Below, in pieces: positions 1-9,865 of a stretch of DNA of 64,000 nt (its first letter is position 1; each line of letters begins with the position of its first letter). A model generated the notes under the pieces. The model was given only the letters and a program-made list of their open reading frames with translations. It searched no databases and was not told the origin of the DNA. Made by a program: the position numbers and the translations under genes. The DNA is from Croceibacterium_B sp035470785 (GTDB lineage: Bacteria; Pseudomonadota; Alphaproteobacteria; Sphingomonadales; Sphingomonadaceae): NCBI GenBank assembly GCA_035470785.1, contig DATIQN010000051.1, forward strand, positions 1 to 64,000, given 5' to 3'.

Positions 1-432
1 ATGGACGAACTTCGCGGTGACCTGCGTGGCGCCCACGGGCACGGCCACGTGGAAGGCGTAGCTCTCGATGGGGTCGCGGGTCCAGGTAAGCTCCTGCCCG
101 TTGGCCTGGAAATGCACGTCGGCGAGGAGGTTCATCGTCCCGCCCTTGCCGTGCTCGCCTGGGAGCCATTCGGGCAGCAGCAGGATCAGGTCGGTTTGGC
201 CCGCGGGCACCGGCACCGTCTCGGTGACGCGGAACACGCGGCGCTGCACGTCGGTCGCGTCGATCTTGAGATCGATCGTGCCGGGAAAGGCCATATCACG
301 GGCCGCAGGGACATTGCTAACGGCGGGAAACGGCTCGGGCACCGAGCGCGGCACTGGCGCGGCGGCGGCCGAAGCGGCGGTGGAGATCAGCAATGAGGCG
401 ACGAGCGGTGCGACCCGCGAATCAAGTTTCAT
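1..432 (-). CDS. M61 family metallopeptidase, N-terminal part (runs off the window)
   Basis: The gene starts with ATG at 432 and stays open to base 1, so only the first 144 residues are present. Residues 1-24 form a signal peptide (basic start, Ala/Leu/Ser core, Ala-rich cleavage region), so the product is exported. The following beta-rich part, with the stretch LPEWLPGEHGKGG near residues 87-99, resembles the N-terminal domain of M61 (glycyl aminopeptidase-like) peptidases. The zinc-binding HExxH motif and PDZ domain of that family would lie outside the window. It is divergent from hisS across 93 bases. The family call is from resemblance of the N-terminal domain only. Confidence 0.7.
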   Translation of the reverse strand, partial: MKLDSRVAPLVASLLISTAASAAAAPVPRSVPEPFPAVSNVPAARDMAFPGTIDLKIDATDVQRRVFRVTETVPVPAGQTDLILLLPEWLPGEHGKGGTMNLLADVHFQANGQELTWTRDPIESYAFHVAVPVGATQVTAKFVH

Positions 433-525
433 GGGTAACGGCCTTGCCGTCTAACGCGCTGTTCCGCAAGCCTTCGGGCGAGCCCGCTTTGCGAACCGCC
501 ACAATCGGGCTAAGCGCGCGGGCAC

Positions 526-1758
526 ATGAGCAGCATCGAAACCCCCCGCCCGATCCGCGGCACGCAGGATATCTTCGGCCCCGAGGCTGAGGCGTTCGCC
601 TACGTGGTCGAGACCTTCGAAAGGGTGAGGAAGCTATACCGCTTCCGCCGTGTCGAGATGCCGGTGTTCGAGAAGACCGAGGTGTTCTCGCGCTCGCTTG
701 GCGAGACCACCGACGTGGTCTCGAAAGAGATGTACAGCTTCGAAGACCGCGGCGGGGAATCGCTCACGCTGCGGCCCGAGTTCACTGCCGGGATTGCCCG
801 CGCGTACCTGACCGCCGGGTGGCAACAGTACGCGCCGCTCAAAGTTGCGACGCACGGACCGCTGTTTCGCTACGAGCGCCCGCAGAAGGGCCGCTATCGC
901 CAGTTCCACCAGCTCGACGCCGAGATAATCGGCGCGGTCGAACCGCAAGCGGATGTCGAGCTGCTGGCGATGGCAGACCAGCTGCTGAAGGAGCTGGGGA
1001 TTGCCGACGGGGTGACGTTGCAGCTCAACACGCTCGGCGATGCGGAGAGCCGTGAGGGCTGGCGCGCGGCGCTGGTGTCGTATTTTCGCGCACACCGGCA
1101 CCAGCTGTCGGAGGACAGCCAGGAGCGCCTCGACCGCAACCCGCTGCGCATCCTCGACAGCAAGGACCCGCGCGACAAACCGTTCGTCGCGGACGCGCCG
1201 ATGATCGACGACTACCTGAGCGGCGAGGCGCAGGGCTATTTCGGCAAGGTCTGCGAGGGGCTGCAAGCGGCCGGCGTGGCGTGGACCCGTGCACCGGCGC
1301 TCGTCCGCGGCCTCGATTACTACCGCCACACCGCGTTCGAGTTCGTCACCGACCGGCTCGGCGCGCAAGGGACGGTGCTCGGCGGTGGGCGCTACGATGG
1401 GCTGATCGAAACGCTTGGCGGGCCGCATACGCCCGCGGTCGGTTGGGCGGCGGGTATCGAGCGATTGGCGATGCTTGTGGGCGAAGGGCGAACTGACGTG
1501 ACGGAATGCATCGTCGTCGTCGAGGACGACACGTTGCTGAAAGACGGTGTCCACGCAGTCGGCATGCTTCGCAAGGGCGGCTTGAGCGCGGAGCTTCTCG
1601 CAGCAGGGTCGCCCCGCAAGCGCTTCGATAAGGCGGTGAAACAAGAACCACGCGCGATCTTGGCGCTTTCATGGGCTGACGGCGCGGTGCGGCAGAGGTT
1701 TCACGGCAGCGAGGAGGACGAGGGCCTCATTCGCGCGATCGTTGCCGGCGAAGCATGA
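526..1758 (+). CDS. hisS: Histidine--tRNA ligase
   Basis: Charges tRNA-His with histidine. It is a class II synthetase of 410 residues, normal for the family. Visible are the N-terminal RPIRGTQDI element, motif 2 (RYERPQKGRYRQFHQ, from about residue 115), the HisRS-specific histidine-binding segment RGLDYYRHT (about 261) with LGGGRYDGL (about 285), and motif 3 (GWAAGIERL, about 306). A C-terminal anticodon-binding domain follows. The stop overlaps the prfA ATG (ATGA), so the gene heads a translationally coupled hisS-prfA-prmC string. Confidence 0.97.
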   Translation: MSSIETPRPIRGTQDIFGPEAEAFAYVVETFERVRKLYRFRRVEMPVFEKTEVFSRSLGETTDVVSKEMYSFEDRGGESLTLRPEFTAGIARAYLTAGWQQYAPLKVATHGPLFRYERPQKGRYRQFHQLDAEIIGAVEPQADVELLAMADQLLKELGIADGVTLQLNTLGDAESREGWRAALVSYFRAHRHQLSEDSQERLDRNPLRILDSKDPRDKPFVADAPMIDDYLSGEAQGYFGKVCEGLQAAGVAWTRAPALVRGLDYYRHTAFEFVTDRLGAQGTVLGGGRYDGLIETLGGPHTPAVGWAAGIERLAMLVGEGRTDVTECIVVVEDDTLLKDGVHAVGMLRKGGLSAELLAAGSPRKRFDKAVKQEPRAILALSWADGAVRQRFHGSEEDEGLIRAIVAGEA

Positions 1759-2822
1759 CCATCCCCGAAGAGCGCCTCACGCAGATTTCGCATCGCTTTG
1801 CCGAGCTTGAGGCGCGCCTCGCCTCGGGTACGCTTGCGGCCGAGGAATTCGTCGCCGCAAGCCGCGACTACGCCGAACTCGAACCGGTGGCCAAAGCAGC
1901 TCAGGAAGTGCGTGAAATGCGCGCCGAGATTGCCGAGCTGTGCGCATTGACGCAGGACCCTGAAATGCGCGCGCTCGCCGACGAGGAACTGCACGATCTG
2001 CGCGAAAGGCTCCCCGAGGCGGAGCGCCGCCTGGCCATCGCAATGCTGCCGCGCGATTCCGCCGATGCGCGCCCCGCCATGCTAGAAATCCGCGCCGGCA
2101 CCGGCGGCGACGAGGCGGCGCTGTTCGCCGCAGACCTGTTTCGCATGTACGAGGGCTATGCCGCGACGCAGGGCTGGAAGGTCGAAGTCGTCAGCCTCAA
2201 CGCCAACGACCTTGGCGGGTTCAAGGAGATCGTCGCCGAGATCAACGGCACCGGGGTGTTCGCCAAGCTCAAGTTCGAAAGCGGCGTCCACCGCGTGCAA
2301 CGCGTGCCTGTGACCGAAAGCGGCGGACGCATCCACACCTCGGCGGCGACCGTCGCCGTGCTGCCCGAACCGACCGAGGTCGATGTCCAGATCGAGGACA
2401 AGGACTTGCGGATCGACATCTATCGGGCGAGTGGCGCCGGTGGGCAGCATGTCAACAAGACCGATTCCGCCGTGCGCCTGACGCACTTGCCGACCGGCAC
2501 CGTCGTTGCGATGCAGGACGAGCGCAGCCAGCACCGCAACCGCGCCAAGGCAATGGACGTCCTGCGCGCCCGCATCTACGAAAAGATGCGCAGCGAGGCG
2601 CACGGTGTCGAGGCCGAAGCGCGCAAGGCGATGGTCGGCAGCGGCGACCGCTCGGAACGCATCCGCACTTACAACTTTCCGCAGGGCCGGGTGACCGACC
2701 ACCGCATCGGCCTGACCCTGCACAAGCTCCCCGAGGTACTCGCCGGCAACGGCCTGGGCGAGATGATCGACGCGCTGATCGCCGAGGACGAGGCCAAGCG
2801 CTTGGCCGCGATGGGCGCGTGA
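1755..2822 (+). CDS. prfA: Peptide chain release factor 1
   Basis: Recognises UAA and UAG stop codons and triggers peptide release. The product has 355 residues. The stop-codon-reading tripeptide is Pro185-Val186-Thr187, the RF1-type P-x-T, not the SPF of RF2. The catalytic GGQ loop is at residues 229-231 in GAGGQHVNKTDSAVRL. It overlaps hisS by four bases, and its stop overlaps the GTG start of prmC. The enzyme that methylates the GGQ glutamine is therefore encoded directly downstream, a common arrangement. Confidence 0.97.
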   Translation: MTIPEERLTQISHRFAELEARLASGTLAAEEFVAASRDYAELEPVAKAAQEVREMRAEIAELCALTQDPEMRALADEELHDLRERLPEAERRLAIAMLPRDSADARPAMLEIRAGTGGDEAALFAADLFRMYEGYAATQGWKVEVVSLNANDLGGFKEIVAEINGTGVFAKLKFESGVHRVQRVPVTESGGRIHTSAATVAVLPEPTEVDVQIEDKDLRIDIYRASGAGGQHVNKTDSAVRLTHLPTGTVVAMQDERSQHRNRAKAMDVLRARIYEKMRSEAHGVEAEARKAMVGSGDRSERIRTYNFPQGRVTDHRIGLTLHKLPEVLAGNGLGEMIDALIAEDEAKRLAAMGA

Positions 2823-3655
2823 TCACCGTCGCCGAGGCGCTGCGTGACGCGGCGCGACGACTGGAGACGGTAAGCGACACCGCCCGGTTCGACGCCGAAT
2901 TGCTAATGGCCGAGGCCCTCGGGGTTTCGCGGTCGGAGATGCTTCTGCGACGCCTCGCTGAACCCGCGACGGAAGCCTTCGAGGCGCTCATCAGTCGCCG
3001 CATGACCCATGAGCCGGTCGCGCAAATTCTCGGCCGCAAGGAATTCTACGGCCGCGAGTTTCGTATTTGCCGCGATGTGCTTACACCGCGTGCCGACAGC
3101 GAAACGACGGTTGCCGCAGCGCTTGAGGCCGTTCCAAATGCGCAGCGCATCCTCGATTGCGGCACCGGATCGGGGGCTCTGCTACTGACCTTGCTGGCGG
3201 AGCTGCCGGCCGCTCACGGCGTCGGGATCGATCGCTCTACGGCGGCCCTGGCCGTCGCTCAGGATAACGCCGAGCGCCTGGGGCTTGCCCAACGGGCAGA
3301 GTTGCAGACCGCCGATTGGCACGATCCGCTTTGGCGGGAGGGTCTGGGCTCGTTCGACTTGGTCATCGCCAACCCACCCTATGTCGAATCCGGAGCGGAC
3401 CTCGATCCTTCGGTCAGCGATTATGAGCCTGCCGGGGCCTTGTTTGCCGGCCCGGACGGCCTCGACGACTATCGCGTACTGGTGCCGCAACTTTCCGCCC
3501 TGATCGCGCCGAGCGGCGTCGTCGCGCTGGAGATCGGCGCTTCGCAGGCCGATGCGGTGTCACAAATTGCCGCGAGCGCGGGATTCGCTACCGATTTGCG
3601 CCGCGATCTCGGCGGCCGGGCGAGGGCGCTGGTATTGCGTAAAACCTGCGATTAG
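2819..3655 (+). CDS. prmC: Peptide chain release factor N(5)-glutamine methyltransferase
   Basis: SAM-dependent enzyme that methylates the glutamine of the release-factor GGQ motif. The product has 278 residues. An N-terminal helical domain precedes a Rossmann methyltransferase fold with the SAM loop LDCGTGSGALL (about residues 115-125) and the catalytic NPPY at 185-188, the signature of N5-glutamine methyltransferases. The start is GTG in the overlap with the prfA stop (GTGA). Coupling to prfA supports the assignment to PrmC over ribosomal PrmB. Confidence 0.95.
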   Translation: MITVAEALRDAARRLETVSDTARFDAELLMAEALGVSRSEMLLRRLAEPATEAFEALISRRMTHEPVAQILGRKEFYGREFRICRDVLTPRADSETTVAAALEAVPNAQRILDCGTGSGALLLTLLAELPAAHGVGIDRSTAALAVAQDNAERLGLAQRAELQTADWHDPLWREGLGSFDLVIANPPYVESGADLDPSVSDYEPAGALFAGPDGLDDYRVLVPQLSALIAPSGVVALEIGASQADAVSQIAASAGFATDLRRDLGGRARALVLRKTCD

Positions 3656-3875
3656 GGCTTGTTTAATACTGCCGGACTAGCTACCTCTATGACAGACCAG
3701 CGGCGCACGGACCTTTGTCCCGGCCGGGTCTAACTCCATCATTTGCGTGCTGAGCAGCCGGAAAGAGCTGCTGGATTTAGCAGATGTGGGGACCACGAGC
3801 GCATTGGCGCCGTGGCGAGGGGTCATGACTGTCCGGACGAGATCCGTACGGTCGCAAGCAAGGAAGCCTATTCCC

Positions 3876-4544
3876 TTGAATAACAACAATAGCAATCGCA
3901 ACAACAACCGCCGTCGCGGCCGCAGCAATCGTGGCGGCCAAGGTGGTGGTAACCAGGGTAACCGGATCGACAGCCGCGCCCGAGGCAACGCACCGCAGAT
4001 GCTCGAGAAGTACAAGAAGCTGGCGCACGACGCCTCCTTGAACGGCGACCGCGTGCAGACCGAGTATTACCTGCAGTTCGCGGATCACTATTTTCGGGTG
4101 ATCGCCGATGCGCGCACGCAGCGCGACGAGACGCGGCCCCGCCGCGAAGATCGCGAGCCGGACGATTTCAGCGAGGACGGCCACGAGTTCGAGGACAACT
4201 CGAGCAGCCGCGGTCGCGACAGCCGCGACTTCCGCGATGCCGACGAGAACGAGGACGTCCGCCGTGGCAACGAGGGTGACGAGGCCTCGCAGGAAGACGA
4301 GGAGAACCCGTTCGTCCCCGACAACCGCCCCTCGCGTAACAACCGCAGCCGCAACGGCCGCGGCAACACCGCGAACCATGTCGAGACGCGCGACGAGCCG
4401 AGCGGCAGCGGACTCGACCCGGCAAGCTTGCCGCCGGCGATCGGCGCGGAAAGCGAACCAGCCGAAGAACAAGTTCGTCCGCGGCGACGGACGCGCCGGC
4501 CCCGCGCAGCGGGCGACGATGAGGCGCTCGAAGCGGTCGGCTGA
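3876..4544 (+). CDS. DUF4167 domain protein, Asn/Arg-rich with acidic tail
   Basis: The product is 222 residues when read from the TTG at 3876, which has AGGAA 11 bases upstream. Alphaproteobacterial relatives begin at the same Asn-rich block, so I prefer this to in-frame ATG codons at 3747 and 3825. The N-terminus is Asn/Arg/Gly-rich and strongly basic. The DUF4167 core follows (about residues 30-75), including APQMLEKYKKLAHDA and EYYLQFADHYFRV. The rest is acidic, low-complexity and Arg/Asp/Glu-rich. The composition suggests nucleic-acid binding, but no function is established. It lies downstream of prmC after a 220-base gap, so it probably has its own promoter. Confidence 0.8.
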   Translation: MNNNNSNRNNNRRRGRSNRGGQGGGNQGNRIDSRARGNAPQMLEKYKKLAHDASLNGDRVQTEYYLQFADHYFRVIADARTQRDETRPRREDREPDDFSEDGHEFEDNSSSRGRDSRDFRDADENEDVRRGNEGDEASQEDEENPFVPDNRPSRNNRSRNGRGNTANHVETRDEPSGSGLDPASLPPAIGAESEPAEEQVRPRRRTRRPRAAGDDEALEAVG

Positions 4545-4555
4545 TAGCCTAGTTT

Positions 4556-6130
4556 ATGACGCGCGCGGCTGACGCGATCGAATCGGTCCTGTCTCGCCCG
4601 CGCCTGCTGGCGCCGATTCTGGGCATTATCGCGGCGACCGGCTTCCAGCCGCTTGGGCTGTGGCCGCTGACACTGCTCTCGATCGGCGTGTTCGCGGTCC
4701 TGATTGAACGTGCGCCTCATTGGCGCAGGGCGGCCCTCCTGGGCTGGCTGTTCGGCCTGGCTCATTTCACTTTCGCCAACGCCTGGATTGCGACCGCCTT
4801 CACTTACCAGGCGCAAATGCCACCGGCGCTCGGCTGGGTCGCCGTGCCGCTGCTGTCGCTCTATCTCGCTGTGTACCCGGCGCTGGCCGCAGCAGGTGCG
4901 AAGCTCGTCGCGCAACGCGGGGGCCGTATGGCCTTGCTGCTCGCCTTTGCGGGATGCTGGATCATTTCCGAATGGCTGCGCTCGTGGGTCTTCACCGGGT
5001 TTCCGTGGAATCCGCTGGGCGTGGTCCTCCTCGGCCCGTTCGACCGGCCCGGACTCGCCGCCGTCGCGCCGTGGTTTGGCACTTACGCCCTTTCCGGCCT
5101 TTCGGTGCTCTTTGGCGGCGGCCTCGTGCTGGCGATGCGCGAGCGCCGCTGGTTCGCGACCGCAATCGGTGCCGCGCTTCTGGTCCTCGGAATGTACATC
5201 CCCGCCGGCCGCGCGGCGCCGGGGCATTTGCACTTCACGATCGTCCAGCCAGATGTGCCGCAAGGCCAACTCGACGATCAGCGGTTCTACGAGGCCAATT
5301 TCCAGAAGACCGCCGCACTGACCTTGCCCGACCATCAGGGCAAGCAGCGCCTCGTGTTGTGGCCCGAATCCGGCTTGCCCGACTTGCTGCGCGAAGGTTA
5401 TCCGCAGCGGTACTACGATACTGCAACCGCGTTCGCCGACCCCAGGCTGGCGCGGCAGCGGATAGGCCGGGTGATCGGCCCCGCGAGCCTGTTGCTGACC
5501 GGTGCGGTCGACCTGCGGCTTTCCAACGGACACGCGGTGGGCGCCTACAACGCGGTTACGGCGATCGATTCGGCGGGCGAGATCGTCGGCAGCTACGACA
5601 AGGCGCATCTCGTCCCCTATGGTGAATACCTTGCGCTCAAGTGGCTGCTCGAACCGCTCGGAGCGCGGCGCCTGGTGGCGGGATCGCTCGACTTCATTCC
5701 GGGGCCTGGCCCGCGCACGCTAGACCTTGGCCTATGGGGCATGGCGGGCGTGCAGGTGTGCTACGAGATCGTCTTCTCAGGACAGGTGGTCGATCGCGAC
5801 CATCGGCCCGACTACATCTTCAACGATTCCAATGACGGCTGGTTCGGCGCTTTCGGGCCACCCCAACACCTCGCGCAAGCGCGCTTGCGGGCGATCGAGG
5901 AGGGCCTGCCGATCCTGCGCGCAACGACGACCGGAATCAGCGCCGTCATCGATGCTCGCGGGACGGTTCGCCAGCACTTGCCGTTGCACCGCTCGGGGCG
6001 GCTGGATGGCGTCATTCCCCCGGCATTGGCGCCGACACCGTTCTCCCAACTCGGCAATATTCTCCCGCTTGGGTGGGCCTTATTAGTTCTTTCGCTCGCG
6101 CTCGTTGCCATGCAGAGGCGCGCTCGTTAG
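4556..6130 (+). CDS. lnt: Apolipoprotein N-acyltransferase
   Basis: Inner-membrane enzyme that adds the third acyl chain to the N-terminal cysteine of lipoproteins. The product has 524 residues. About six N-terminal membrane segments (residues 15-215) are followed by a periplasmic nitrilase-fold domain. The Glu-Lys-Cys catalytic triad is visible as WPESG (Glu271), DKAHLVPYGE (Lys349) and VQVCYEI (Cys402). A final membrane segment sits at about 500-520. Several lipoproteins in this window (the products at 19.5, 28.0 and 61.4 kb) would be substrates. It starts 11 bases after the DUF4167 gene. Confidence 0.95.
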   Translation: MTRAADAIESVLSRPRLLAPILGIIAATGFQPLGLWPLTLLSIGVFAVLIERAPHWRRAALLGWLFGLAHFTFANAWIATAFTYQAQMPPALGWVAVPLLSLYLAVYPALAAAGAKLVAQRGGRMALLLAFAGCWIISEWLRSWVFTGFPWNPLGVVLLGPFDRPGLAAVAPWFGTYALSGLSVLFGGGLVLAMRERRWFATAIGAALLVLGMYIPAGRAAPGHLHFTIVQPDVPQGQLDDQRFYEANFQKTAALTLPDHQGKQRLVLWPESGLPDLLREGYPQRYYDTATAFADPRLARQRIGRVIGPASLLLTGAVDLRLSNGHAVGAYNAVTAIDSAGEIVGSYDKAHLVPYGEYLALKWLLEPLGARRLVAGSLDFIPGPGPRTLDLGLWGMAGVQVCYEIVFSGQVVDRDHRPDYIFNDSNDGWFGAFGPPQHLAQARLRAIEEGLPILRATTTGISAVIDARGTVRQHLPLHRSGRLDGVIPPALAPTPFSQLGNILPLGWALLVLSLALVAMQRRAR

Positions 6131-6185
6131 ACCCCCTCCTCGAACCCGTCCGGGCGAAGTCAATCTGTGAGAGGATGGAAAAGAA

Positions 6186-7418
6186 ATGCGCAGCAGTTAT
6201 CTGTTCACGTCGGAAAGCGTTTCGGAGGGGCATCCCGACAAGGTCTCGGACCAGATTTCCGATGCCATCGTGGATCTGATGCTGTCGAAGGACCCGGAAT
6301 CGCGGATCGCCTGTGAGACGCTGACGACCACGCAGCGGGTTGTGCTCGCCGGCGAGATCCGCTGCACGCCGATGTACGACGAGAGCCGTGCGGATTGGGC
6401 CGGCAACGGTTACTGGGCGCCGGGCGCGAAGCAAGAGATCGAGGAGGCCGCACGCAATACTGTGCGCGAGATCGGCTACGAGCAGGCTGGCTTCCATTGG
6501 CGGACGCTCGATTTCTCGAACTATCTCCACGGCCAGTCGGCACATATCGCGCAGGGCGTCGATGCCAGCGGCAACAAGGACGAGGGTGCCGGCGATCAGG
6601 GCATCATGTTCGGCTTCGCCTGCGACGAGACGCCGGACCTAATGCCGGCGACGCTTTATTACAGCCACAAGATCCTCGAGCGGATGGCCGCGGATCGCCA
6701 CTCCGGCGCCGCGCCGTTCCTCGAGCCCGACACCAAGAGCCAGGTCACGCTGCGCTACGAGAACGGCAAGCCCGTGGCCGCGACCGCGATCGTCGTCTCC
6801 ACCCAGCACGCCAAAGGCTATGACGAAGGCGCCAAGGAAGCCGAGCTCCACGCGTACGTGAAGAAGGTCATCGCCGACGTGCTCCCGGCCAATTTGCTCA
6901 GCAACGAAACCGAGTATCACATCAACCCGACCGGCAGCTTCGAGATCGGCGGACCCGACGGGGACGCGGGCCTGACCGGCCGCAAGATCATCGTCGACAC
7001 TTACGGCGGGGCTGCCCCGCACGGCGGTGGCGCGTTCAGCGGCAAGGACCCGACCAAGGTCGACCGCTCGGCCGCCTACATCACCCGCTATCTCGCCAAG
7101 AACATAGTCGCCGCCGGGCTGGCCAAGCGCTGCACGATCCAGCTCGCCTACGCCATCGGGGTGTCGAAGCCGCTTTCCCTCTATGTCGACACCCACGGCA
7201 CCGGCACGGTCGGCGACGACAAGATCGAAGAGGCGATCAAGTCGATCGACAAGCTCGGCGGGCTGACCCCGCGGGCGATCCGCGAGCACCTCAAGCTCAA
7301 CAAGCCGATCTACCGCAAGACCGCGGCTTACGGCCACTTCGGTCGCAAGGCCGAGGGCGACTTCTTCCCTTGGGAGAAGACCGACCTCGTCGACGACCTG
7401 AAGGCCGCGCTCGGCTGA
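6186..7418 (+). CDS. metK: S-adenosylmethionine synthetase
   Basis: Makes SAM from methionine and ATP in the cytoplasm. The product has 410 residues. It opens with SYLFTSESVSEGHPDK, the ATP/methionine-binding start typical of MetK, and contains GAGDQGIMFGFA and GGGAFSGKDPTKVDRS. The start at 6186 is preceded by GAGAGGA. An overlapping ATG at 6174 is in another frame. Only 55 bases separate it from lnt, and I see no SAM riboswitch there. The lnt-metK arrangement is seen in other alphaproteobacteria. Confidence 0.97.
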   Translation: MRSSYLFTSESVSEGHPDKVSDQISDAIVDLMLSKDPESRIACETLTTTQRVVLAGEIRCTPMYDESRADWAGNGYWAPGAKQEIEEAARNTVREIGYEQAGFHWRTLDFSNYLHGQSAHIAQGVDASGNKDEGAGDQGIMFGFACDETPDLMPATLYYSHKILERMAADRHSGAAPFLEPDTKSQVTLRYENGKPVAATAIVVSTQHAKGYDEGAKEAELHAYVKKVIADVLPANLLSNETEYHINPTGSFEIGGPDGDAGLTGRKIIVDTYGGAAPHGGGAFSGKDPTKVDRSAAYITRYLAKNIVAAGLAKRCTIQLAYAIGVSKPLSLYVDTHGTGTVGDDKIEEAIKSIDKLGGLTPRAIREHLKLNKPIYRKTAAYGHFGRKAEGDFFPWEKTDLVDDLKAALG

Positions 7419-7535
7419 GGGCATTCGACCAACTGCAGGCTTTGCTCGTCCAACGACGCCGCCCTGCTTGCTCGTTCGGTTCCACGGTCTAGGTTGCGGC
7501 ATTCGCCGCAGCCGCGGCTCTGGGGACTGACACCG

Positions 7536-9413
7536 ATGCTCGCAATCGACCGCCGGGGCGTGCTCGCCCTCACCACCGTTCTGCCGTTCGCCGCCTCCGC
7601 CGGGCCGGCGCTGGCGCAAGCCGTCGCTGCCACCGCTGCTGCGCCGGGCGCAGCGTGGGACCTGACCGACCTCTATCCCGACTGGGCCGCATGGGACGCG
7701 GCGCGCAAGGGCGTGCTCGCCGCGCTGCCGCGGCTCAAGGCCTACAAGGGCCATCTCGGCACCAGCGCCGAAACGATGGCCAAGGCGCTGTCCGACATCT
7801 CGGATGTGCAGAAAATCGACGCGCGGGTCTTCGTCTACGGCGAGCTCGCCGGCGACGCCGACTTGCGCAACTCCGAGAACCAGGCGCGCCGCAGCCAGGC
7901 GCAGGACATGGACGCCGCGCTCGGCGAGGCGACCTCATGGGTCGCGCCCGAGGTGCTCGCGCTCGGCAAGGACAAGGTCGAAGCCTTCATTGCCGCCAGC
8001 ACGGTGTTGCAGAAGCGCTTCGCCTTCTCCTTGCGCAACACGTTGCGCACCGCGGCGCACACGCTCGACGCCAAGGGCGAATCTATCCTTGCCTCATCGG
8101 CCGCGCCGCTTGAGGGGCCCGAGACGATTCGCGGGCAGATCGTCTCGTCGGACATTCCGTGGCCGACGGTGACCCTCTCGGATGGCCGCAAGCAGCGGCT
8201 CGACGACCAGGGTTATACCCTGACCCGCGACGCGCCCAACCGCGATGATCGCAAGAAGGTGTTCGAGACCTTCTTCACTACTTACGGCGCGTACAATCAC
8301 TCGCTCGGCGCGTCCTACGCGGCCAAGATCAAGGGCGACATCTTCCGCGCCAAGGCGCGCGATTACCCGACGACACTGGCCTACGCGCTCGATGGGCCGA
8401 ACATTCCCGAGAGCGTCTACCGCACGCTGGTTGCCGAGACCGACGCCGGGCTGCCGCAGTTGCACCGCTATTTCGAGCTGCGGCAGAAGATGCTCGGGCT
8501 GCCGGACATCAGCTATTACGATATCTACCCTCCGCTGGTGCACCTCGATCGCAAGTTCACCCTGCCCGAAATGCGCACCACGGTTCTGCAGGCGCTCGCC
8601 CCGCTCGGGCCGGACTACGTCGCCGAGCTGTCGAAGGACACCGCGGCGCAGTGGATGGATCCGCTGCCGCGCCCGGGCAAGGCCTCGGGCGCGTACATGG
8701 AAGGGGCCGCCTACGACGTGCACCCCTACCTGCTGCTCAATCTCGGCGAGGACTACGGAGGCATGTCGACCTTCGCGCACGAGTGGGGCCACGCGATGCA
8801 CACCCAGCTCGCCCGCAGCGCGCAACCGTTCGACCTCGTCAACTACGCGACCTTCATCGCCGAGATCGCCTCGACCTGTAATGAAGTGCTGCTCGCCGAA
8901 TACATGTTCCAGCGGGCAAAGACCAAGGACGAGAAGGTGTTCTACCTTGGCCAGAAGCTCGAGAACCTGCGCGGGACGTTCTTCCGCCAGACGATGTTTG
9001 CGGAATTCGAGTTGAAAGCGCACGAGCTCTCGGAAGCGGGCGAGGGCCTCACAGGGCAGAAGTTGAGCGAGGTCTATCTCGACCTGCTGCGCCGCTACCA
9101 CGGGCCGAAGATGATCCTGCCGGACTACATCGCCTACGAGTGGGCCTATATCCCGCACTTCTTCCGCTCGGACTTCTACTACGTCTACCAGTACGCGACC
9201 TCGATCACCGCGGGCACATGGTTCGCCAACTCGATCCTCAAGGGCGGCAAGGCCGAGCGCGAGAACTACCTCAACGTCCTGCGCGCGGGAGGCTCCGACT
9301 ACCCGGTGGCGATCCTCCAGCGCGCCGGTCTCGATATGACCAGGCCCGATCCGTACCGCCAGCTGGTCCGGGGCTTCGGCGAGACGATCGACAAGATCGA
9401 CGCGCTGCTGTGA
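7536..9413 (+). CDS. Exported M3 family oligoendopeptidase (PepF-like)
   Basis: Zinc metallopeptidase of the M3B/oligoendopeptidase F type, 625 residues from the ATG at 7536. The zinc site HEWGH is at residues 415-419, with a downstream Glu in the helix FIAEIASTCNEVLLAE. Residues 1-28 read as a signal peptide with an Arg-Arg pair (DRRGVLALT) before a hydrophobic core and an ALA cleavage site. This could be Tat-type, so the enzyme probably works in the periplasm, unlike cytoplasmic PepF. An upstream start at 7494 would bury the signal peptide behind 14 residues. It probably digests short peptides; the natural substrate cannot be told from the sequence. Confidence 0.88.
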   Translation: MLAIDRRGVLALTTVLPFAASAGPALAQAVAATAAAPGAAWDLTDLYPDWAAWDAARKGVLAALPRLKAYKGHLGTSAETMAKALSDISDVQKIDARVFVYGELAGDADLRNSENQARRSQAQDMDAALGEATSWVAPEVLALGKDKVEAFIAASTVLQKRFAFSLRNTLRTAAHTLDAKGESILASSAAPLEGPETIRGQIVSSDIPWPTVTLSDGRKQRLDDQGYTLTRDAPNRDDRKKVFETFFTTYGAYNHSLGASYAAKIKGDIFRAKARDYPTTLAYALDGPNIPESVYRTLVAETDAGLPQLHRYFELRQKMLGLPDISYYDIYPPLVHLDRKFTLPEMRTTVLQALAPLGPDYVAELSKDTAAQWMDPLPRPGKASGAYMEGAAYDVHPYLLLNLGEDYGGMSTFAHEWGHAMHTQLARSAQPFDLVNYATFIAEIASTCNEVLLAEYMFQRAKTKDEKVFYLGQKLENLRGTFFRQTMFAEFELKAHELSEAGEGLTGQKLSEVYLDLLRRYHGPKMILPDYIAYEWAYIPHFFRSDFYYVYQYATSITAGTWFANSILKGGKAERENYLNVLRAGGSDYPVAILQRAGLDMTRPDPYRQLVRGFGETIDKIDALL

Positions 9414-9468
9414 AGTCAGCCCGCGTTAAGCGATGCCGTGGAACATTGGCCGCATAGGGAGATGAGGC

Positions 9469-9861
9469 ATGACACTCAGCAAACTGATCCCCGCCGCTGT
9501 CGCTGTAGCTGCGCTGGCCTTCGGCGTCCCTGCGGCCGCCAACAAGGCCGGTGAGGCCAAGCTCGCCAAGATCCTCGCGGGCCGGGTCGCCGGCAAGCCG
9601 GTCCGCTGCCTCGACATCAACCAGCGCCGCAACATGGACGTGGTCGACCGCACCGCCCTGGTGTTCCGCGACGGCAGCACACTCTACGTCAATCGTCCTA
9701 CAGGCGTGGAACTCCTGACTTGGAGCGATGTACCGGTGTTCAAGGTGTTCGGCGACCAGGTGTGCCAGAACGACATCGTCCACTTGCGCGACCGCTCGAC
9801 AGGAATGGGCGGCGGGTCGATGACCATGGGCGACTTCGTCCCTTACCGCAAAGCGCACTGA
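9469..9861 (+). CDS. Small exported protein of unknown function
   Basis: The product has 130 residues. Residues 1-24 are a signal peptide ending in an Ala-rich cleavage site. The mature part is beta-rich and has two cysteines (about residues 45 and 102), which could form a disulfide in the periplasm. The core (RCLDINQRRNMDVVD, then VFRDGSTLYVNRP) vaguely resembles small exported sphingomonad proteins of the DUF6491 type; I am not sure of that match. GGGAGATGAGG gives a ribosome binding site just upstream. It ends four bases before the convergent MFS gene. Confidence 0.7.
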   Translation: MTLSKLIPAAVAVAALAFGVPAAANKAGEAKLAKILAGRVAGKPVRCLDINQRRNMDVVDRTALVFRDGSTLYVNRPTGVELLTWSDVPVFKVFGDQVCQNDIVHLRDRSTGMGGGSMTMGDFVPYRKAH

Positions 9862-9865
9862 GCGG

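Noticed and set aside
6131..6185. Possible SAM-responsive riboswitch before metK.
   Set aside because: Only 55 bases are available between lnt and metK, and I see no SAM-II or SAM/SAH core elements.
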